A DNA stretch of 64,000 nucleotides from assembly GCF_036370855.1 (NCBI RefSeq), contig NC_088098.1, positions 198,013,773-198,077,772 on the forward strand. The letters run 5' to 3'. Each line of letters opens with the position of its first letter. Positions within the stretch are counted from its first letter, which is position 1. The position numbers and the translations under genes were made by a program. This DNA comes from Dromaius novaehollandiae. Lineage: Eukaryota > Chordata > Aves > Casuariiformes > Dromaiidae. Positions 12,931-26,423 of this stretch are shown in pieces. The notes below the pieces were generated by a model. That model did no database searches. It was not told the DNA's origin and saw only the letters and a program-made list of their open reading frames with translations.

Positions 12931-15900
12931 ATTCCATGTTTACATGCGTGACGGAGAACCAAAGAAACATAAAAATCAATAAATTATGGTTGATCTTAAG
13001 CAAATGGCTACCATGACATCTTAAAATATGGGAACACTTGGTTAATCACCAAATAACTTTAAGTTGCCGCTGAGAAGGATTAAAGGCTGAACTGCAATTG
13101 TAAACTGAATCTACCTGCAAATTTCCTGTTTTGGTGAATACAAAAGCAAAAGCTGCAGGATTTTTTGGGTGTGTTGTAGCACAACTTCATTACCTTCCAG
13201 GTAAACCCGCAAAATGCTTCTGGGTAGACCTGTGCAAAGTCCGTGTGTATCTTTCACTGCGAAGGGCAAGCTCAGCTGTTAGAAAGCTGGGTTGTTTCCC
13301 TAAAAGAAGTGTCTCTTTTGGTGTTTTTGCTATGCTCTAGAACTGCTCCTGAGCTGGTCAACTGTGTAAGAAAGGCACCCAAACATTTCTAATAGAGCAA
13401 GGGGCTGCCCCCCAGAAGAAATTGTCAAATAAAAGTATTTCCGGTTAGTGCAAAAAAAAAAAAGGTTTAATGAAAATGATTCAAGTGAGCTTCCTTCTTC
13501 ACAGGGACCTAAGTTATATTAAACGATAACTGCTGTTGGCTTGCTTAGCTGGAAGTTTACAGTATTTAAGGTATAATTGCAGTTCTGCAGTTAGGCACAG
13601 GCTGGGGCAGTGGCAACAGCCAGGAAAAGTGCAGGTAATTATAGGTCGTTTACAGCAAGCTGGTCTCAACTTTGCAAACCAGAGACATAGTGAGCATGAC
13701 TAACATCCTTGTCTTAGGCACTCAGAAAAGCACTCAAATGCCTTTGTGCGTTCAAGGATCAGGAAATGTGCTCTAATGGGTAGGTTTTGAACTAAAAAAT
13801 ACACATGACACAGCTGCGTTTGCTCAAAAAGGAGAAGCATCTGAAGCTCTAAGTGGGGAATTAGAGCTTCGTAGGCCAGCCAAGAAAATGTTGAGAGCTT
13901 TCATTTCGAGTGGAAACACATAAATCACCCATACACCAGATTCAAACTGTTATCTGAAAACTGCTTTCAGAAACTTGCGCCTGACACTTGGCTCTTGCTT
14001 AACCAGCCGAGAAGAACAGCCTTGCTGTAACACGCTGGTGTCAAGGGATCAGCCCCTGGGCGCCCGCTTTTCTGCATTATCCGGCTCCTTCGGGGGTGCC
14101 GGGGGTGTCCAAAGAGCCTCCCCAGTGCACAGCGTCGCATCTCCTTGGAGCGTTTGGATTAATTTACAGTTGTTGCCTTCCCAAGAAGAAAGGGTTGGTG
14201 TCAGCTGCTGGTGCGAACAGGCAGTAGTTAATGCCACCAGCCTGCTGCTGTTTTCCAGGTCAGATGGGGTGGCCCTGGCAGCAGCGCCTGTGCGGGTTAC
14301 TTAGGCGAGAGCCTAAATTTCAAATACTCCTGTAGAAAAGCCTCAGGTGAAATTAAATGGTAAGTTGAGAGAAAGCACTAAGAGCACACAGAATTGTGCT
14401 CATTAAAATGAAAATAAGGGGGATGTGCCTGGGCTCGCCTGAGACCTCCAGGCCTGCAGCTGCAGCTGGTGGCCACAGCGATGGGACTGCTCCCCAGGCG
14501 GGAACCGGCTCCTGGGCAGATCCGTGAGGGGCTGCATTACGCCCCAGAGGCTAAAATTAGAAATAGCTTTTATCTCCCACCTCCACCGACGAGTATACCC
14601 CGGTGTGCTTTATACCCTGTGTTGCTGTGCTCCTAGGGCGCTTCCACCTCACAGTTCAGCATATTTTGATCTCTCAGTCTTTGATGATGCCTCAGTTTGT
14701 TAGAAAAGTATATGCCAGCCTGCCAGTTAGCACTCCCAGTGCTCGCAAATGCGAAACCAAAAAAAAGGAAAGGCAAATGATACATCTCTAATGAAATCTC
14801 ATGAAAGGCTCCAGCAAAAACAGGAAGTCGACTCCTGACCTAGTCTCGTTCCAGCCTTCATATTACTTTTGTGTCATCAGGTGTATATTGCTTGCTGGAG
14901 CAGGATATTTCCAACTTTTTCTATTTTATAGCTGTACTTAAAGCAACCAGATGGCAAATTAGCCTCCAGGTGTTGGGCCAAACTCAGGGGTGAGGCTACA
15001 CTCATGTAATTTATACATTCTTCTGGGCTCCTTAAAATTAAAGCTGTTCCAGGTTACACAAACGCTTACACCCACATTTGTTCTGGCTGCAGCTTCGCCC
15101 GTCCTTTGCTCCTCGCCTCCAACCTTGGCCCGCCCAGTCTATAGGGGACAACGTGAAATACAGGCCCAGGCCCAGCTTCAGGCCGCAGCATCTGCTTGGC
15201 CTGGGCCTCTCCCCGGTGCACGCATCTCTCAAGGTTTTTCCAGGGCGAGATGTGTCAGCAAGGACGTCTTTGGCCTTGCTTGAACTCAGGGCTCGGTGCA
15301 GAGGTTGCGATTAAACCCGGAGGCGCACTTGTGCGAGGAAGAGCAGCTGGACCTGGACATAAGGAAATAGCACTGTTTCCAGAGGGTCTGAATCCGAAAT
15401 TTAAAATACTGCCAAGCCAAATGCGGTTGGGGAAATTGATAATTTAAGCAAATTTACCCTTGTCCACCAAAAGCCGTCTGAAAGCAGGTCCTCAGCATTC
15501 CTAATGAGATAAGGGAGGAAAAAACCAAGCAAGAGTAGCGTTGAAGAGTAAATTATTGAATTAATTACAGCCAGGAATATATCCGTCCACCAGCGGAAGT
15601 GAACGAGCAGTGATAACAGAAGGGATCATTCATTGAAGCTGGTTTGTGGTTTCCAACACCTGACAGGGAGCCAGAGCCAGGCAGGCGAAGTGCAAATGCT
15701 TTAAGATTTCCAGAGCCGGGAACTTTCTACTCTGCAAAACGGCACGGGAGAGGCGCTCATGGAGCCGCTGCTGACACCAGGGCAGCCACATACCTGCTCT
15801 GCTGAACAGGAGTGAGCTAGGGATAGACTGGAGGGCTGCTGTGAAAGCTTTAAGCTGCTACGAGGAAGGATTTCTTTCACATGATCTGTGGCATTTGGGT

Positions 15901-18900
15901 TAGGAGCCCTAGTGTGGGTTGTGACCAGCTTAGAGATTAGCAGGTCACAGCAAACGTTGGGACATTTACAGGAGCAATAAGGAGAACAAAAGCTAGACAA
16001 AAACATAAGGACTTCCATGTGGTGGCATCAGCTTGCAGGCTCAGGGTGGCGTGGGGACGGTGCTGTCAGGCCCTTGCTGCTGAGCAGGATTGTGTCCGGC
16101 AGCAGCCTGTGCTGCAAGCCACCCCCAGGAGCCAGCGCGGTGCTTGCTCCCAAAGTGTTTCTTGGAGAAAAGAGGCCGTCCTGCTGGCTAGCATCCTGCC
16201 TTTGGCCATTTCAAAACACATATAACTCCACTGTGCAGCCTCTAGTTTAAAGCAGCAGTAGAAGGTGTTTGCAGGGGCTCGTGCTTAAGCATGCTCCAGC
16301 AACAGTTGTGTGGCCGGGGGATGAGGATTTACAGGCAGAGGTTGCTGATATTCAGCTCCCTATGCTTCTAGGAAAAGCTGTGCAAGATTACAAAAATTAC
16401 AGGAAATTTTATTGTGGTTTCTGCAGAGAAATCTTAGTGTCTATGAATTTATGTAGAAGGAAGAAATCCAACTCTCTCTATGCTGAGCAAAGGGAATCCA
16501 GAGGCACAAAGCCGGGGGTGTTGCAACATGTGACAGGCATTAGCACAAGGATTGAACGGTTTGAGTGTCTCCTAACAAAACATCACCAAATCAAAATAGT
16601 GGCCTAATTTTTAATATTAATTTTACTGTTTATTACCAAACTTCATAATACAGCAGTACGTTCTCATGTAGTGTATGTTCCCAGTGTAAACTCCACTCAC
16701 CCCTTGTAAGACATTGAGCAAAGATCAACCTGCCGTCAGCAGGTTTCCTGGGACCAGCGCCCTCGTGCCTGGGGCATCTCCTCCCTGAGCCTGCTGGGGC
16801 TGCTGCTGTTTCGTACCAAATTGTATTGCATGCTTTGCTTTACCTTCTCCATCCCACTGTTGTTAAGTTTTAAATGGGTTTAAAAACATTAGTATTAAAA
16901 TAATATTGATGCAAGTTTTCCATTGAACCAACAAACAAGTAACTTGTCCTTGATTGAGGCTAATTTACAATTTAGCAGTTCTAAAGAGGAGCCTGATTGT
17001 GCAATGCTTTCTACACTAATTCCCTCGCTATTTCAATGCTGTTTTCTACCAGCCTACTAGGTGTACGGCAGGGAGAGCTGTTGTATGGCTGAACGTACCA
17101 GTTGGTGCAAACCGCTTTAACTCACTTCAATAAACTAAACGTCAAGCATTAGGTCAGGGGTATGATATGAATGATATTGTACATTTTGCTGTAATGTTTT
17201 GTGCTAAGGTTATTGCAGAGAAGAGAAATGACAGTTACAGACAAAAAAAGCAGGTTTTTTCAGTTAAAGCTATCATAATTTCCCGAAGTCCTTCCTGTCC
17301 TTTCCAATAGATAAATGTTTTGTGGCACTTTACTATAAGTACCATAGTTAGCAATTTTTTTTACACACTAATGTGGTTAGTTTAGTCTCCTCCAGCTGCT
17401 GTGACTAATTCCTTCTCTCTGGTTTTCACAGAGGGTTCTTGAAGAAAAATGCTGATGGGCTCACGTGGTCACCATTTTAAGCAGTCAACGTTTATCTTCC
17501 ATTTTAAAACCAGCTGTGCAGAGATAAGAATCCAACCAGATCGATTCATGAGCAGGCTGGTTTTTGAATTTGAGCTTATTTGCCTTTCTAAAAGTATGCT
17601 TTATTGAATATCACATTCTGCTTTTACATAGCGATAAGGGAGCAAACCAGCTAGTGGAGGCAGACGAAAGGGAAATGCAGACCTGGAGGAGAAGAAATAC
17701 CAAAAAAATTAGAGCAGTTATAAATAAAGCAGAACAGTACGGAAAAGCAATACAACAGGAGTGTGAAAGTGGAAAATGCTGAATAGGCACGGTAAGAGCT
17801 ATCATGGTAATGGCTATAAAAGGAGGGGGGAAAAATAAAAAAACAGATGACTAGGAGGAGCAGAGCGACAAACATCCCCCCCTTCTAACTAACTTCCTTG
17901 GGTCTGGCTGTCTAGGTTTGGAGAAAATACGACATTAAGGCTCTCGAGAAAGAGCAGGCGCCCGCCCTGTAACGAAGAGACACCCAGGCAGAGCTGGACG
18001 CATCTGCCGGGAGCTGCTGGGTGGCGCGGGGTGTCTCAAGGAGCCTGAGTCACTTCTGTGAACACAACTCTGTAGTTTGTACCAAAGCTGCCCGTGTTGT
18101 GGCTCATGCTCATCAGCTTACAGGCAAATACGGTTCAGATCCTGTCAAAGCTAAAGGATTTTTTAAACCTGGTTAGATATGAAGGAGGAGCCCTCGGTGC
18201 AAGGCTCGTGTTACTGTCTCTGATACTGCTCAGGGGACAGAGTGGGCAAACCCTCGTGTGCCAAGAGCGAGGAGTCAGTGCTGCATGGCTCTACTTGGCA
18301 AAAGCAATTTTTTTTTACAAAGGGTAAGAAATTAAAATGCCTGGTCTGCTCAAGGGGCAGAGCGGTTATAAACACCTGAAGAGTTTTCCTTCTTATCTTC
18401 CCGTGCAGCCCAAAACTCTAATACACAAATGGGAATTTTGCTGAACACTGTTCCAGTATAATTCTTTAAGGAGTTTTTTTTCGGTTACTTTATCCTGTCT
18501 CCAGCTGTCTGCTTTTTTGTATTTAAACTACTCATAAACCATAATTCAGTGACAGATTTTTAAAGAATGGCTTGACCATGTGAGCTTGGGTCAGAGAGTT
18601 ATTTTGGTTATTCTGGCCAAATTGGTATGCTAGGAGTTAAAGTACTCCTTTAAAAGCATAGCATGAATCAGCATCCGATTACCTGGCTGTCTTCTGGGTG
18701 GCATTTGAATAACCGCATTTCTGTTCCGTGGTAAAATGAAATCAGAGTGTTATTATGGGCAGCTGTATATAATGTAACTTATGCAAAAGTTATCTTTTTT
18801 TTTTCTCCAAAAATTTACATAATTGGGAAGAAAACAGATTTTGTCAGGAGTTTAAACTCTCTTTCAGGTCTTGCAGCATAAAACTAGGCCAAATTGAAGG

Positions 18901-19832
18901 TAACTTCTACTTCTTAACATCATGTGAGAATTGCAGTGAAATCCTCAAGACTTAGTACCTGTAGGCCTTTACCTACATGCAGAGTACACAAGCTAACATT
19001 AAAAAGCAGATCCAAGAAGGCCTCGAGCCCAAAAGCTTAAGATTTTTTTTCTTTGTTTTTTTTTTTTCCAGCTAATAGGAGATTTCTTTTTGCTTATAGC
19101 TTTCAACTACCACAGTTACAGCACCAAGGCATCTGCAGAAGGTATAATATTGCATTTTTGGGGATATTCAGGCTTCAAAGCACATTTTCAGCTACTCTCT
19201 GCACAGCTGGGAGACTTGCAGTGAGAAATCAGATGTAACAAGCTGTAGTGCACTGCGGACATTTCAGTCCCGCACTTTGCTCTCATCTGGCTTCCTTGGG
19301 CATTCCTACTTCCCCCTGTGCCCCCAGTCCACCTACTGCCGAAAGGAAAGAGAAAGACCTCTTTTGTGTTCTAGGAAAAGAAATCCTCTGGTTGTGAATG
19401 TAACAAGACCTCATCAATGACATTCTGTGTATTAGGAAACATCATCTGGCAGACAGATATATTCAGGAATCTCTATGACAGCGCTTGCCAACATCTTTGA
19501 ATAAACTCAAACACTATCTATTTGTTGTTGAAAGCCACAGGATATCTAATTTATGGCATTCTTGGGCTCTTCCCTGCAGATCCCAAAGGCTGTTTGAACT
19601 CAAGAGAGTAGGCAGAATGCATAGGCTTGCTTTTTTTAAAAAAAATCCATTGATAAACTAGGTATTATGCCATCTAAAGGATCTACAATTTCTTCTGCCT
19701 GAGTCTGTCAGTCCTGCTAGTTAAAAGTGAAAATAACGTGGGGGTGGATCTTGCCCACAGGAATGGGTTAGTCCTTTTAGAGGACTAACAAATCTTCTGA
19801 AGTTTAAAATAATTTTAAAGATACAACTTTAA

Positions 19833-19867
19833 TTAGGGTTTATGGGTAATTAGGGTAATGAGGGTTT
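19833..19867 (+). repeat. Telomere-like G-quadruplex motif
   Basis: Four GGG tracts separated by loops of 5, 6 and 6 bases, two of them in TTAGGG context (19833-19838 and 19850-19855). It fits the G3N1-7 four-tract quadruplex pattern and looks like a decayed interstitial telomere-type repeat or a chance AT-rich imitation. Confidence 0.5.
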
Positions 19868-20307
19868 AAAATTAGTTTCAATTTTTTATTTTTTTTTTTT
19901 TAACCTTTTAAGAAAATATAAGCACTCAAAGAAGACATCCTTCCTAAATGGCTAGGATCTCTGCAGGTATGGCATGTAGGTTCATATGAGCATCACCATC
20001 ACCAATGCCAGAAAAGATGCTGCTGTAAACCATGCCAGGGTAACATGGCTCTTCTTCCTGTTCTTACATTATAGCAATCATCAGGTTAGTGATGTTAGTT
20101 CTTTAACCCAAGTGTTTTCCTGGCAGAGCCTGAACCAAGACACGTCAGGCACACGTTCAGCCATGAACATGGTCCTGAATGATTTTTACAAGCTAAGAGA
20201 AGTATCTAAAATTCCCATTAGCTGAATGTGTCTTTGTTCCCTTAAGTAGAGGGTCTGTTTAAGATACTAGCTATACTAAATATATATATTTATTAATGGA
20301 GCAACTC

Positions 20308-20440
20308 CTTTTAGCTCAGCCCATAGTGGCTTAAGTTTTTGGTATAAATGCAATAACCTCACCAAATACTACAAGCTCTTTGCCATGAATGTGGTGGGCT
20401 GAGTTCAGATCCCTGCTCTGTTACAGTGCCTTTATGTACA
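20308..20440 (+). repeat. Possible tRNA-SINE-like remnant
   Basis: TTAGCTCAGCCCATAGTGG resembles a pol III A box, and GAGTTCAGATCCCTGCTCTG resembles a B box with the SINE continuation CTGCTCTG. The spacing (about 95 bases) is longer than in a tRNA, so an insertion or a chance pairing has to be assumed. Confidence 0.25.
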
Positions 20441-20860
20441 CACATACATTCTGTATTTATATATACTTATCATTAAGTAAGTTCCAATGATCTTTAAAAA
20501 AGTCTCTTTTACTATCTAATATAGATCTTGAGCAAATAAGAATGATTTATTTACTTACAATGATTTAATTTTTTTCTAATATTTAAATCAGTGCTTTCCC
20601 TTAAACTGTTGATTACATACAGGATTTCGGTATATTATCTTATATACATAGGAGAATTTTTGCATATTCAGCATGTTACTTTTCCATCCATAAACTGAAA
20701 CAGGGACCTGGGTTGAAGAAATATCTTCACAAAGACTCAGGCTCAGAGTAAGCACTTCCTTAAAGATGTATTCTTTTTTGCCTGCTTTTCCACCAACACT
20801 TTAGAAAAATGTCATTTATAAACTTTTGAACATGCCAAATCTCCCTTTGTCATGTCAACC

Positions 20861-20882
20861 AAAAAAAAAAAAAAAAAAAAAA
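20861..20882 (+). repeat. Poly-A tract, 22 A
   Basis: Uninterrupted A run in intergenic DNA. No retrocopy or recognised element was found immediately to its left. Confidence 0.95.
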
Positions 20883-22190
20883 TCCAACTGTGATAAGGAA
20901 GAATTTATGAAATCAAATTATGGGAAAATGTAAATGGTACCAAAAATGACCCTACTGTTGAAGCCGTGTCACTTGCTAGAAGCTTTAGTGTGCCCTCAGT
21001 CAACTACCCTCTCTGTCAGTATACTATTAGAAAACATTTCCACTAATCTCATCATTCACTACTGCTGTGAAAAACAGCGGGATCACTAGCAAATTCTCCC
21101 ACTATTATTTTACCCTATTGAAGGCACTATCTTATTGGACATCATAAGCAAAATGGCTCATACGCAATGTGGAGACAAAGTGGGTTTTACCAACACTTAT
21201 GCCGAAACTAAATATGGATTAAATTGCACCCTGCCAGCACAAAGCATGCTTTGTATGGCTTTGTTATGCAGTACACAGCTACAGCTTGCTCCATGTCTGG
21301 TAAAACAGTACACACTTGCTTCAATATGGGGTCTTATTTTTTTGTAAGACAAAACAAAGCAGCAGTGTCTGAACTGGAATGTCCTGCAGGTAGTGAGCTC
21401 AGCCTCCATCACCAAAGCCAGAGAGCATTAATTTAATGCATGAGGGTTGTTGCTTGGAGGGACTTCACAGGAATGCAAACCTAGGACCCTCAAAGGGCTG
21501 CCAACAAAAGGAAAAGCCATACTACCTAAAACTCATGAGTAGTACTGGATTAAGAGCGTGGCCTACCTTGTAGAAAAGGTAGGAAACATCATCCTCCTGA
21601 AAAGTAATGCAAGCAGGAAAAACATTTTTTTGTGGTGACTTTTTTTTTGTAGACTTCCTTTAGAAAGACAGTTGGACAAAAAAGTTGTAGTCCTGCTAAT
21701 GATGTTGTTATTATATCAGATATGACCAAAGTCTATGAAAGTCTTATGATCACATATGCAATTTGTTTTGCATTGTGCATTTTTGTCTACATTTTTTGTC
21801 TCCAAATAAAATAATAAATCTGTATGCTTTTCAATTCCTTATGGTTGCAAAGCAATCTTTGTCAATACAGATAAAAGGGAAATAACAAAATATGTCATGT
21901 GCTTCTTTGCAGATTCATAAGCTTCATGAGACCTTTGGGTTAGCTCATCTCCTACATCAAACCAATCCCCCAACCCAACTATTGATCTGCTGTTGAAATT
22001 TGATGTCCCCTTGTGTACATGGTCTTAATTTCATTGCCTATGTGAGAGCCCACTGAAGCAGGATGTCTGGCTCTTGGAGTCCTTACTGACTTTTGTGGTG
22101 TGGCTAACTTTACAGTTAGTCATTGTTGGTGTTATTTTGTATCTACCTTTGCTTGTGCTTGTGTATGGATCTCAGTACTGCAATGTCTGA

Positions 22191-22213
22191 TTTTTTTTTT
22201 TTTTTTTTTTTTT
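22191..22213 (+). repeat. Poly-T tract, 23 T
   Basis: Uninterrupted T run (poly-A on the minus strand) just beyond the 3' end of the minus-strand CR1 remnant. CR1 elements do not normally end in poly-A, so the tract may be unrelated. Confidence 0.95.
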
Positions 22214-22239
22214 AAGGATAAATCCAGGCATAAAAGAGA

Positions 22240-22490
22240 TGAAAAATGAGAGCCTACTTAACAGAAGATGCAGACTATCACCCCCTGCTTTCCATATCAA
22301 ACCCATAACTTTTGCCAGAGCTAGCAGTAATCTTTTAGAAAAAAAAACATGCAGTTTCGATGTAGTTGTCCATTGGTATAGACTTCATCATATCCTTAAG
22401 TAACAGGTCTATATGTTAATCATGTTAAAAATGTGTGCCTTTCAGTTGGAACTGTTTAGTTTCACCTTCCAGAGATTGATTCTTACCTGT
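22240..22490 (-). mobile_element. CR1 LINE 3' fragment, minus strand
   Basis: On the minus strand I see GGCACACATTTTTAACATGA, then GATATGATGAAGTCTATACC, then TTTTTCTAAAAGATTACTGC, then AAAGTTATGGGTTTGATATG and GGGGGTGATAGTCTGCATC. These follow the 3' UTR-proximal CR1 consensus of birds and turtles in order. The last stretch before the T23 tract (22191-22213) is the decayed 3' end. The usual short tail repeat is not clear. Confidence 0.65.
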
Positions 22491-23791
22491 TAAAGAGTGC
22501 CATGAGTATTCCTTCCAGGAAGGTTAAGATATAATACGAAGAACCTCTTTTGAAAGCTAAATAAATTAGGCTTTATGAGGCACTAACCATAAAACTGTTT
22601 TTTTTTTCTGGCATACACTTTACCTGAACAAGAAGAATGATTGGGTGATTTGATGAACTGGACTGACTTTTTTGACAGCCTTGGCAGAAGACAAGCAGCA
22701 GACCAGTAAGGAGCGCAGCACGTGAGCACAGCATTAGAAGGAGCCGTCGCTATTCCGGGTATGTGTTCCCTAGGTAAGCTCTAAATTAGGTACTTACAAG
22801 ACTGGAGAAAGTAACAGCAATACATGGAAAAGAACTAACCTAAATTTGCTAGCATAAAGTAGGCCCTTCTCAGAGACAGGGCTAGAGCATCTTTCAATTT
22901 ATCTTGAGGTTTCCCATTAAAAATCAATAGCGCTACAAATTTTCTACCACAAACAACCTGGTTTCATATTACCTAACGTCATTATCTGGATTCAGCTTCC
23001 AGTCACTGCTTCTTATGTCTTTACCATAAGGAATCACTTAGTCATACACAATTATCAAATCATGTTTCTCTTTCTTCTTAGTCCAATACTCTGTCATTAA
23101 ACCATGTCATCCCTTTCTTAATAATTTGACTTTGTATAGCCTTCCACTCCTGTAGCATTTCATTTCTGCAGCACTTTTTCAACATATAAACCTTCCGGAC
23201 AATGGTCTAAGAATGGCCTCACTAGTCATGGGTCATTAGTGCTCACTACTGATATTCTCTACTTCTCCATTTCTTCAACGCCTCTTCAAGGCTTGAAATC
23301 ACTCTTAGCTGCTGCCCTACAACACTGCATGTTCTGTTTCTGTACTAGTCGGGTGCAAAGATGAGTACATCCTTTTCTGTTTTCAAAAATGCAGCTACTC
23401 TCATCATTTACATATCTTGTCTGGAGCAGTCTAGCACGTGAAGTACTTGGGTTTCTTTCCAAAGAGATTATATAGAAAGCAGTTTATGTTGCTCACCGTA
23501 TTTTTTTTTCATTGAGAAGAAAAATTTTGAAAAGATTTTGAAGTACCATGACTTTAAGGATTGATGTTAACTTATTACTTCTTCAAGGTCCTCCAGCTTG
23601 GAGAATGATGCTACAGTTAAAGAGCATGCGTCTCAAAACAAAGATGTAGCAAATCATAGCAGTTTTAATACAGTGGTCTGTAACTAAGTCCATAGGGAAT
23701 TCTGCTAAAATCATTTAAAGACCCGATCACTATCTTTGTATAGATTATTATTAATTTGAAATCAACAAACCAAGAGTGATTCATGTAACAT

Positions 23792-23797
23792 TTTATT
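23792..23797 (-). promoter_or_regulatory. TNFRSF19: Polyadenylation signal AATAAA, likely end of TNFRSF19
   Basis: On the minus strand AATAAA is followed about 15-20 bases later by a CA-containing cleavage context near 23772-23780, then by a GT/T-rich element (TTGGTTTGTTGATTT). A TGTA motif lies upstream. The full triad makes this the best transcript end in the region. It lies about 4.9 kb from the stop codon. Confidence 0.6.
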
Positions 23798-24103
23798 CAC
23801 AAGTAGAAAAAGTATTACAAAATGATTTATACATGACTTTAATTTAGATTCTTTAAAGGAGCATTTAAAACAGCACTGTAAGCCCCTAGAAGTGACATGC
23901 AGACAGTGTAAATGTGGTGGTAGTGTATGTTTTCTATTGGCATATACAACATTGCTTGCCACAGGCAATATAGAAAAGACCAATTTGGTTAAATTAAGGA
24001 AAAAAGTATATACACAATATACATATATATTTAAAAAGCACTCTTCATTTTTCCTCCTAATTTGTTGTCAAGCTGTATGCCACTCATTTAAAGAGTAAGT
24101 GCT

Positions 24104-24148
24104 TTTATCTAGAGTTGGACAAAAGAGTTTATCTAGAGCTGGACAAAA
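24104..24148 (+). repeat. 24-base-period tandem duplication
   Basis: TTTATCTAGAGTTGGACAAA (plus A) is repeated 24 bases later with one change (T to C). It lies in the inferred TNFRSF19 3' UTR. Confidence 0.9.
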
Positions 24149-26423
24149 AAAATTATACAAAGTGTAAATTCCAATGGGAAAACATACTTACTGTGGCAGA
24201 TGCTGGCAACATTTTTGAACATAGCATTTTCAATAACTGTTATCAATGAAAAGTTAAATCTCCATATGTTCTAAAAATAGCTTGCCATATACTGAAATGC
24301 ACATTGGATTTTTCTTATTTACAAATTATATACAAAGAAGCACACATCTCTTCATGCAAATGTAGTGAAAAATAATATTTTGTCATTTCTTAAATGTACG
24401 AAAGCATACAAAGAAACTATTCATAACTAATTTTATTTGTATATATCCTATAACGTATGTAGCTGAATAACTGTACTATTTGTACAGCTGCATATTTTTC
24501 TACTACATCAGCAATCAAAAAGTGGTCTTTACCACATAAAAAATCGTTTATGTAATTTATTCACTTATTTGGTTCAGATTTGACAATTGTTAATCATGAT
24601 TTTTGTACATGAGTGAACTCACGCTTTTGGCGGAAGCATCTTATTGCCTTGGCTGCCTATTCTGGTTCTGACTATTCTTGTGCAGGTTCAGCCTTCTACT
24701 GGGTGTTTCAAAGCAAAAGCTTTTTTCCCATTATGGAATATGAATACTGTCTCATCGTTTCCATTGCCATACAAACCATGTGCGGAAAGATGTGTAATAT
24801 TTATTACAAACTTGGCTTTGTTTTGCTGATTGCTTTGCTTTTGTCAAGGCACGTTGGGTACTCTAAAGAATATTTGCCAGAGTTTACAACTGACAAATTT
24901 GAGCCTGTTGAATGCAACTTTCAGTAGAGGTTATGGATTAACTCACAGAAGTGAACACTATTTTAGATAAATATGCCTGCAGAACAAATGACATTTTAGG
25001 ATATGGTGTGACAAACTGCAGTTAAAAAATTGTGAACAACAATTAGGGTAGAAAAATAATAATTTCCTAGACATGTGCCTAAGTTGAGGATTCAATTCAG
25101 AGGTATTTTGAAAAAAGTTATGAAATCATTTTTATATTTTGTGTGGAAAAAGCAGGTTTACAGAAAATACTATAATGAGAAGGAAAGAGTGAAATGCATA
25201 AAAAGAAGGCCTGTTAAATGAAAGAATTAGGTCACCACAAAGCTTGACCCTTTAAAATAATCCATTACTATAAAAAATTAGTAACAGCTCTCATTTTATG
25301 AATATTTTCGTGGCACACCTGCTATAGTTTGACATTTTGGTGTGACAGATGATTATTATTATTTCATCATCCAAAAAATACATGCTATAACAACAAGTGC
25401 TGTCTTCCAATACTGAGCTTACCAACTAAACACAAAATCCCTATCTATATGGCTGACTTTCATTAACTGACTTTCATTCAACTAAATCTAATTTAAAGCT
25501 AATCTGCTGCTATATTAACAAAACAACGCCCCCTCCCACAAATTAATAACTGGACGGAGGGGACTTCAACCATACATATTGTAACATGCAAAATCTTTAA
25601 CTCCCCAAACTAGCTTATTGACTATAATGTAATACATAATAAAAGCTTCAGTTTCTCAATAGATGATCCTTGCATAAATAGAAATGTTTAATTTTTAACT
25701 CTTTCAACAGCAGGAAACTGAGTTAAAATTAGAACCACCCCCCAAAAAATCCTAATGCGTGCATACATTTGCAAGCAGAAAACTGGCAGTCTTGTCCCAT
25801 TCTTTCTGACATCTGTAGCCATATTTAAGATACTCATCCAAACATACTAAGGTATTTTCATTTCTTGCTATATTTACACATACTTTTAAGCTCACTCCAC
25901 TAGACTTTGTGAGAATCAGAAGGAATAGGAGGTTCTTCTTTTTTAAAAGAGATGCAAAAGATCATGGATCCATTCTCAGGATTCTCTTAGGATGCTCCTT
26001 GAAGTTTCACCTTACAGCTGTTATGGCTCAGATGCAACTGCTTGGAAGGTGTGAAATGCTGCCAAATTTTCAACTGATTTTGAAACCATGCAATGTTGAG
26101 GACCAGACCATGTTTGATGAGAACTGGCAGAGGAGCATTAGGGAAGCATTCAGTTTTAGTGCTGAGCGAAATGGCTTGGCTTCCTAAAAGAAAGTGATAC
26201 AATAGTGGTTACATAAACTCATAAAAAACCTGTATGTACTTTTACACTTGACTAAATGCTAAAAAAAATACTGCTATATTCACTGTTTACTGTAAAAATT
26301 CACCTAAACCTGAAGTCTGAACCTGTATTAAAATTTTTTAAATTTAAATTTTTTTCACACAACTAAAAATATGCTATCTTCTGATACTTTATGCAAAGTT
26401 ACTATTTATCTTGCAATGTAATA

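Larger units (their letters stand above)
8901..18050. other. GC-richer intergenic stretch with moderate CpG
   Basis: Distinctly richer in G, C and CpG than the DNA to the right, most clearly at about 9.06-9.7, 11.0-11.9, 13.97-14.6, 15.1-15.4 and 17.93-18.05 kb. Overlapping open frames occur on both strands, which is what high GC produces by chance. No promoter, exon or known gene could be assigned. A non-coding transcript or an unrecognised 5' exon cannot be excluded. Confidence 0.5.
18051..23771. other. Intergenic AT-rich DNA left of TNFRSF19
   Basis: Beyond the inferred transcript end. It contains the listed homopolymer tracts, a telomere-like motif, a minus-strand CR1 fragment and a possible SINE head. 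I recognise no coding exon. Confidence 0.6.

Noticed and set aside
1..23771. Search for MIPEP exons as the expected convergent neighbour
   Set aside because: No frame resembling the peptidase C-terminus was recognised; the neighbour probably lies left of the window.
24613..24927. Plus-strand open frame of 104 codons
   Set aside because: It lies in the inferred minus-strand 3' UTR. It has no recognisable domain and no splice partner, and its hydrophobic look comes from T-rich codons.
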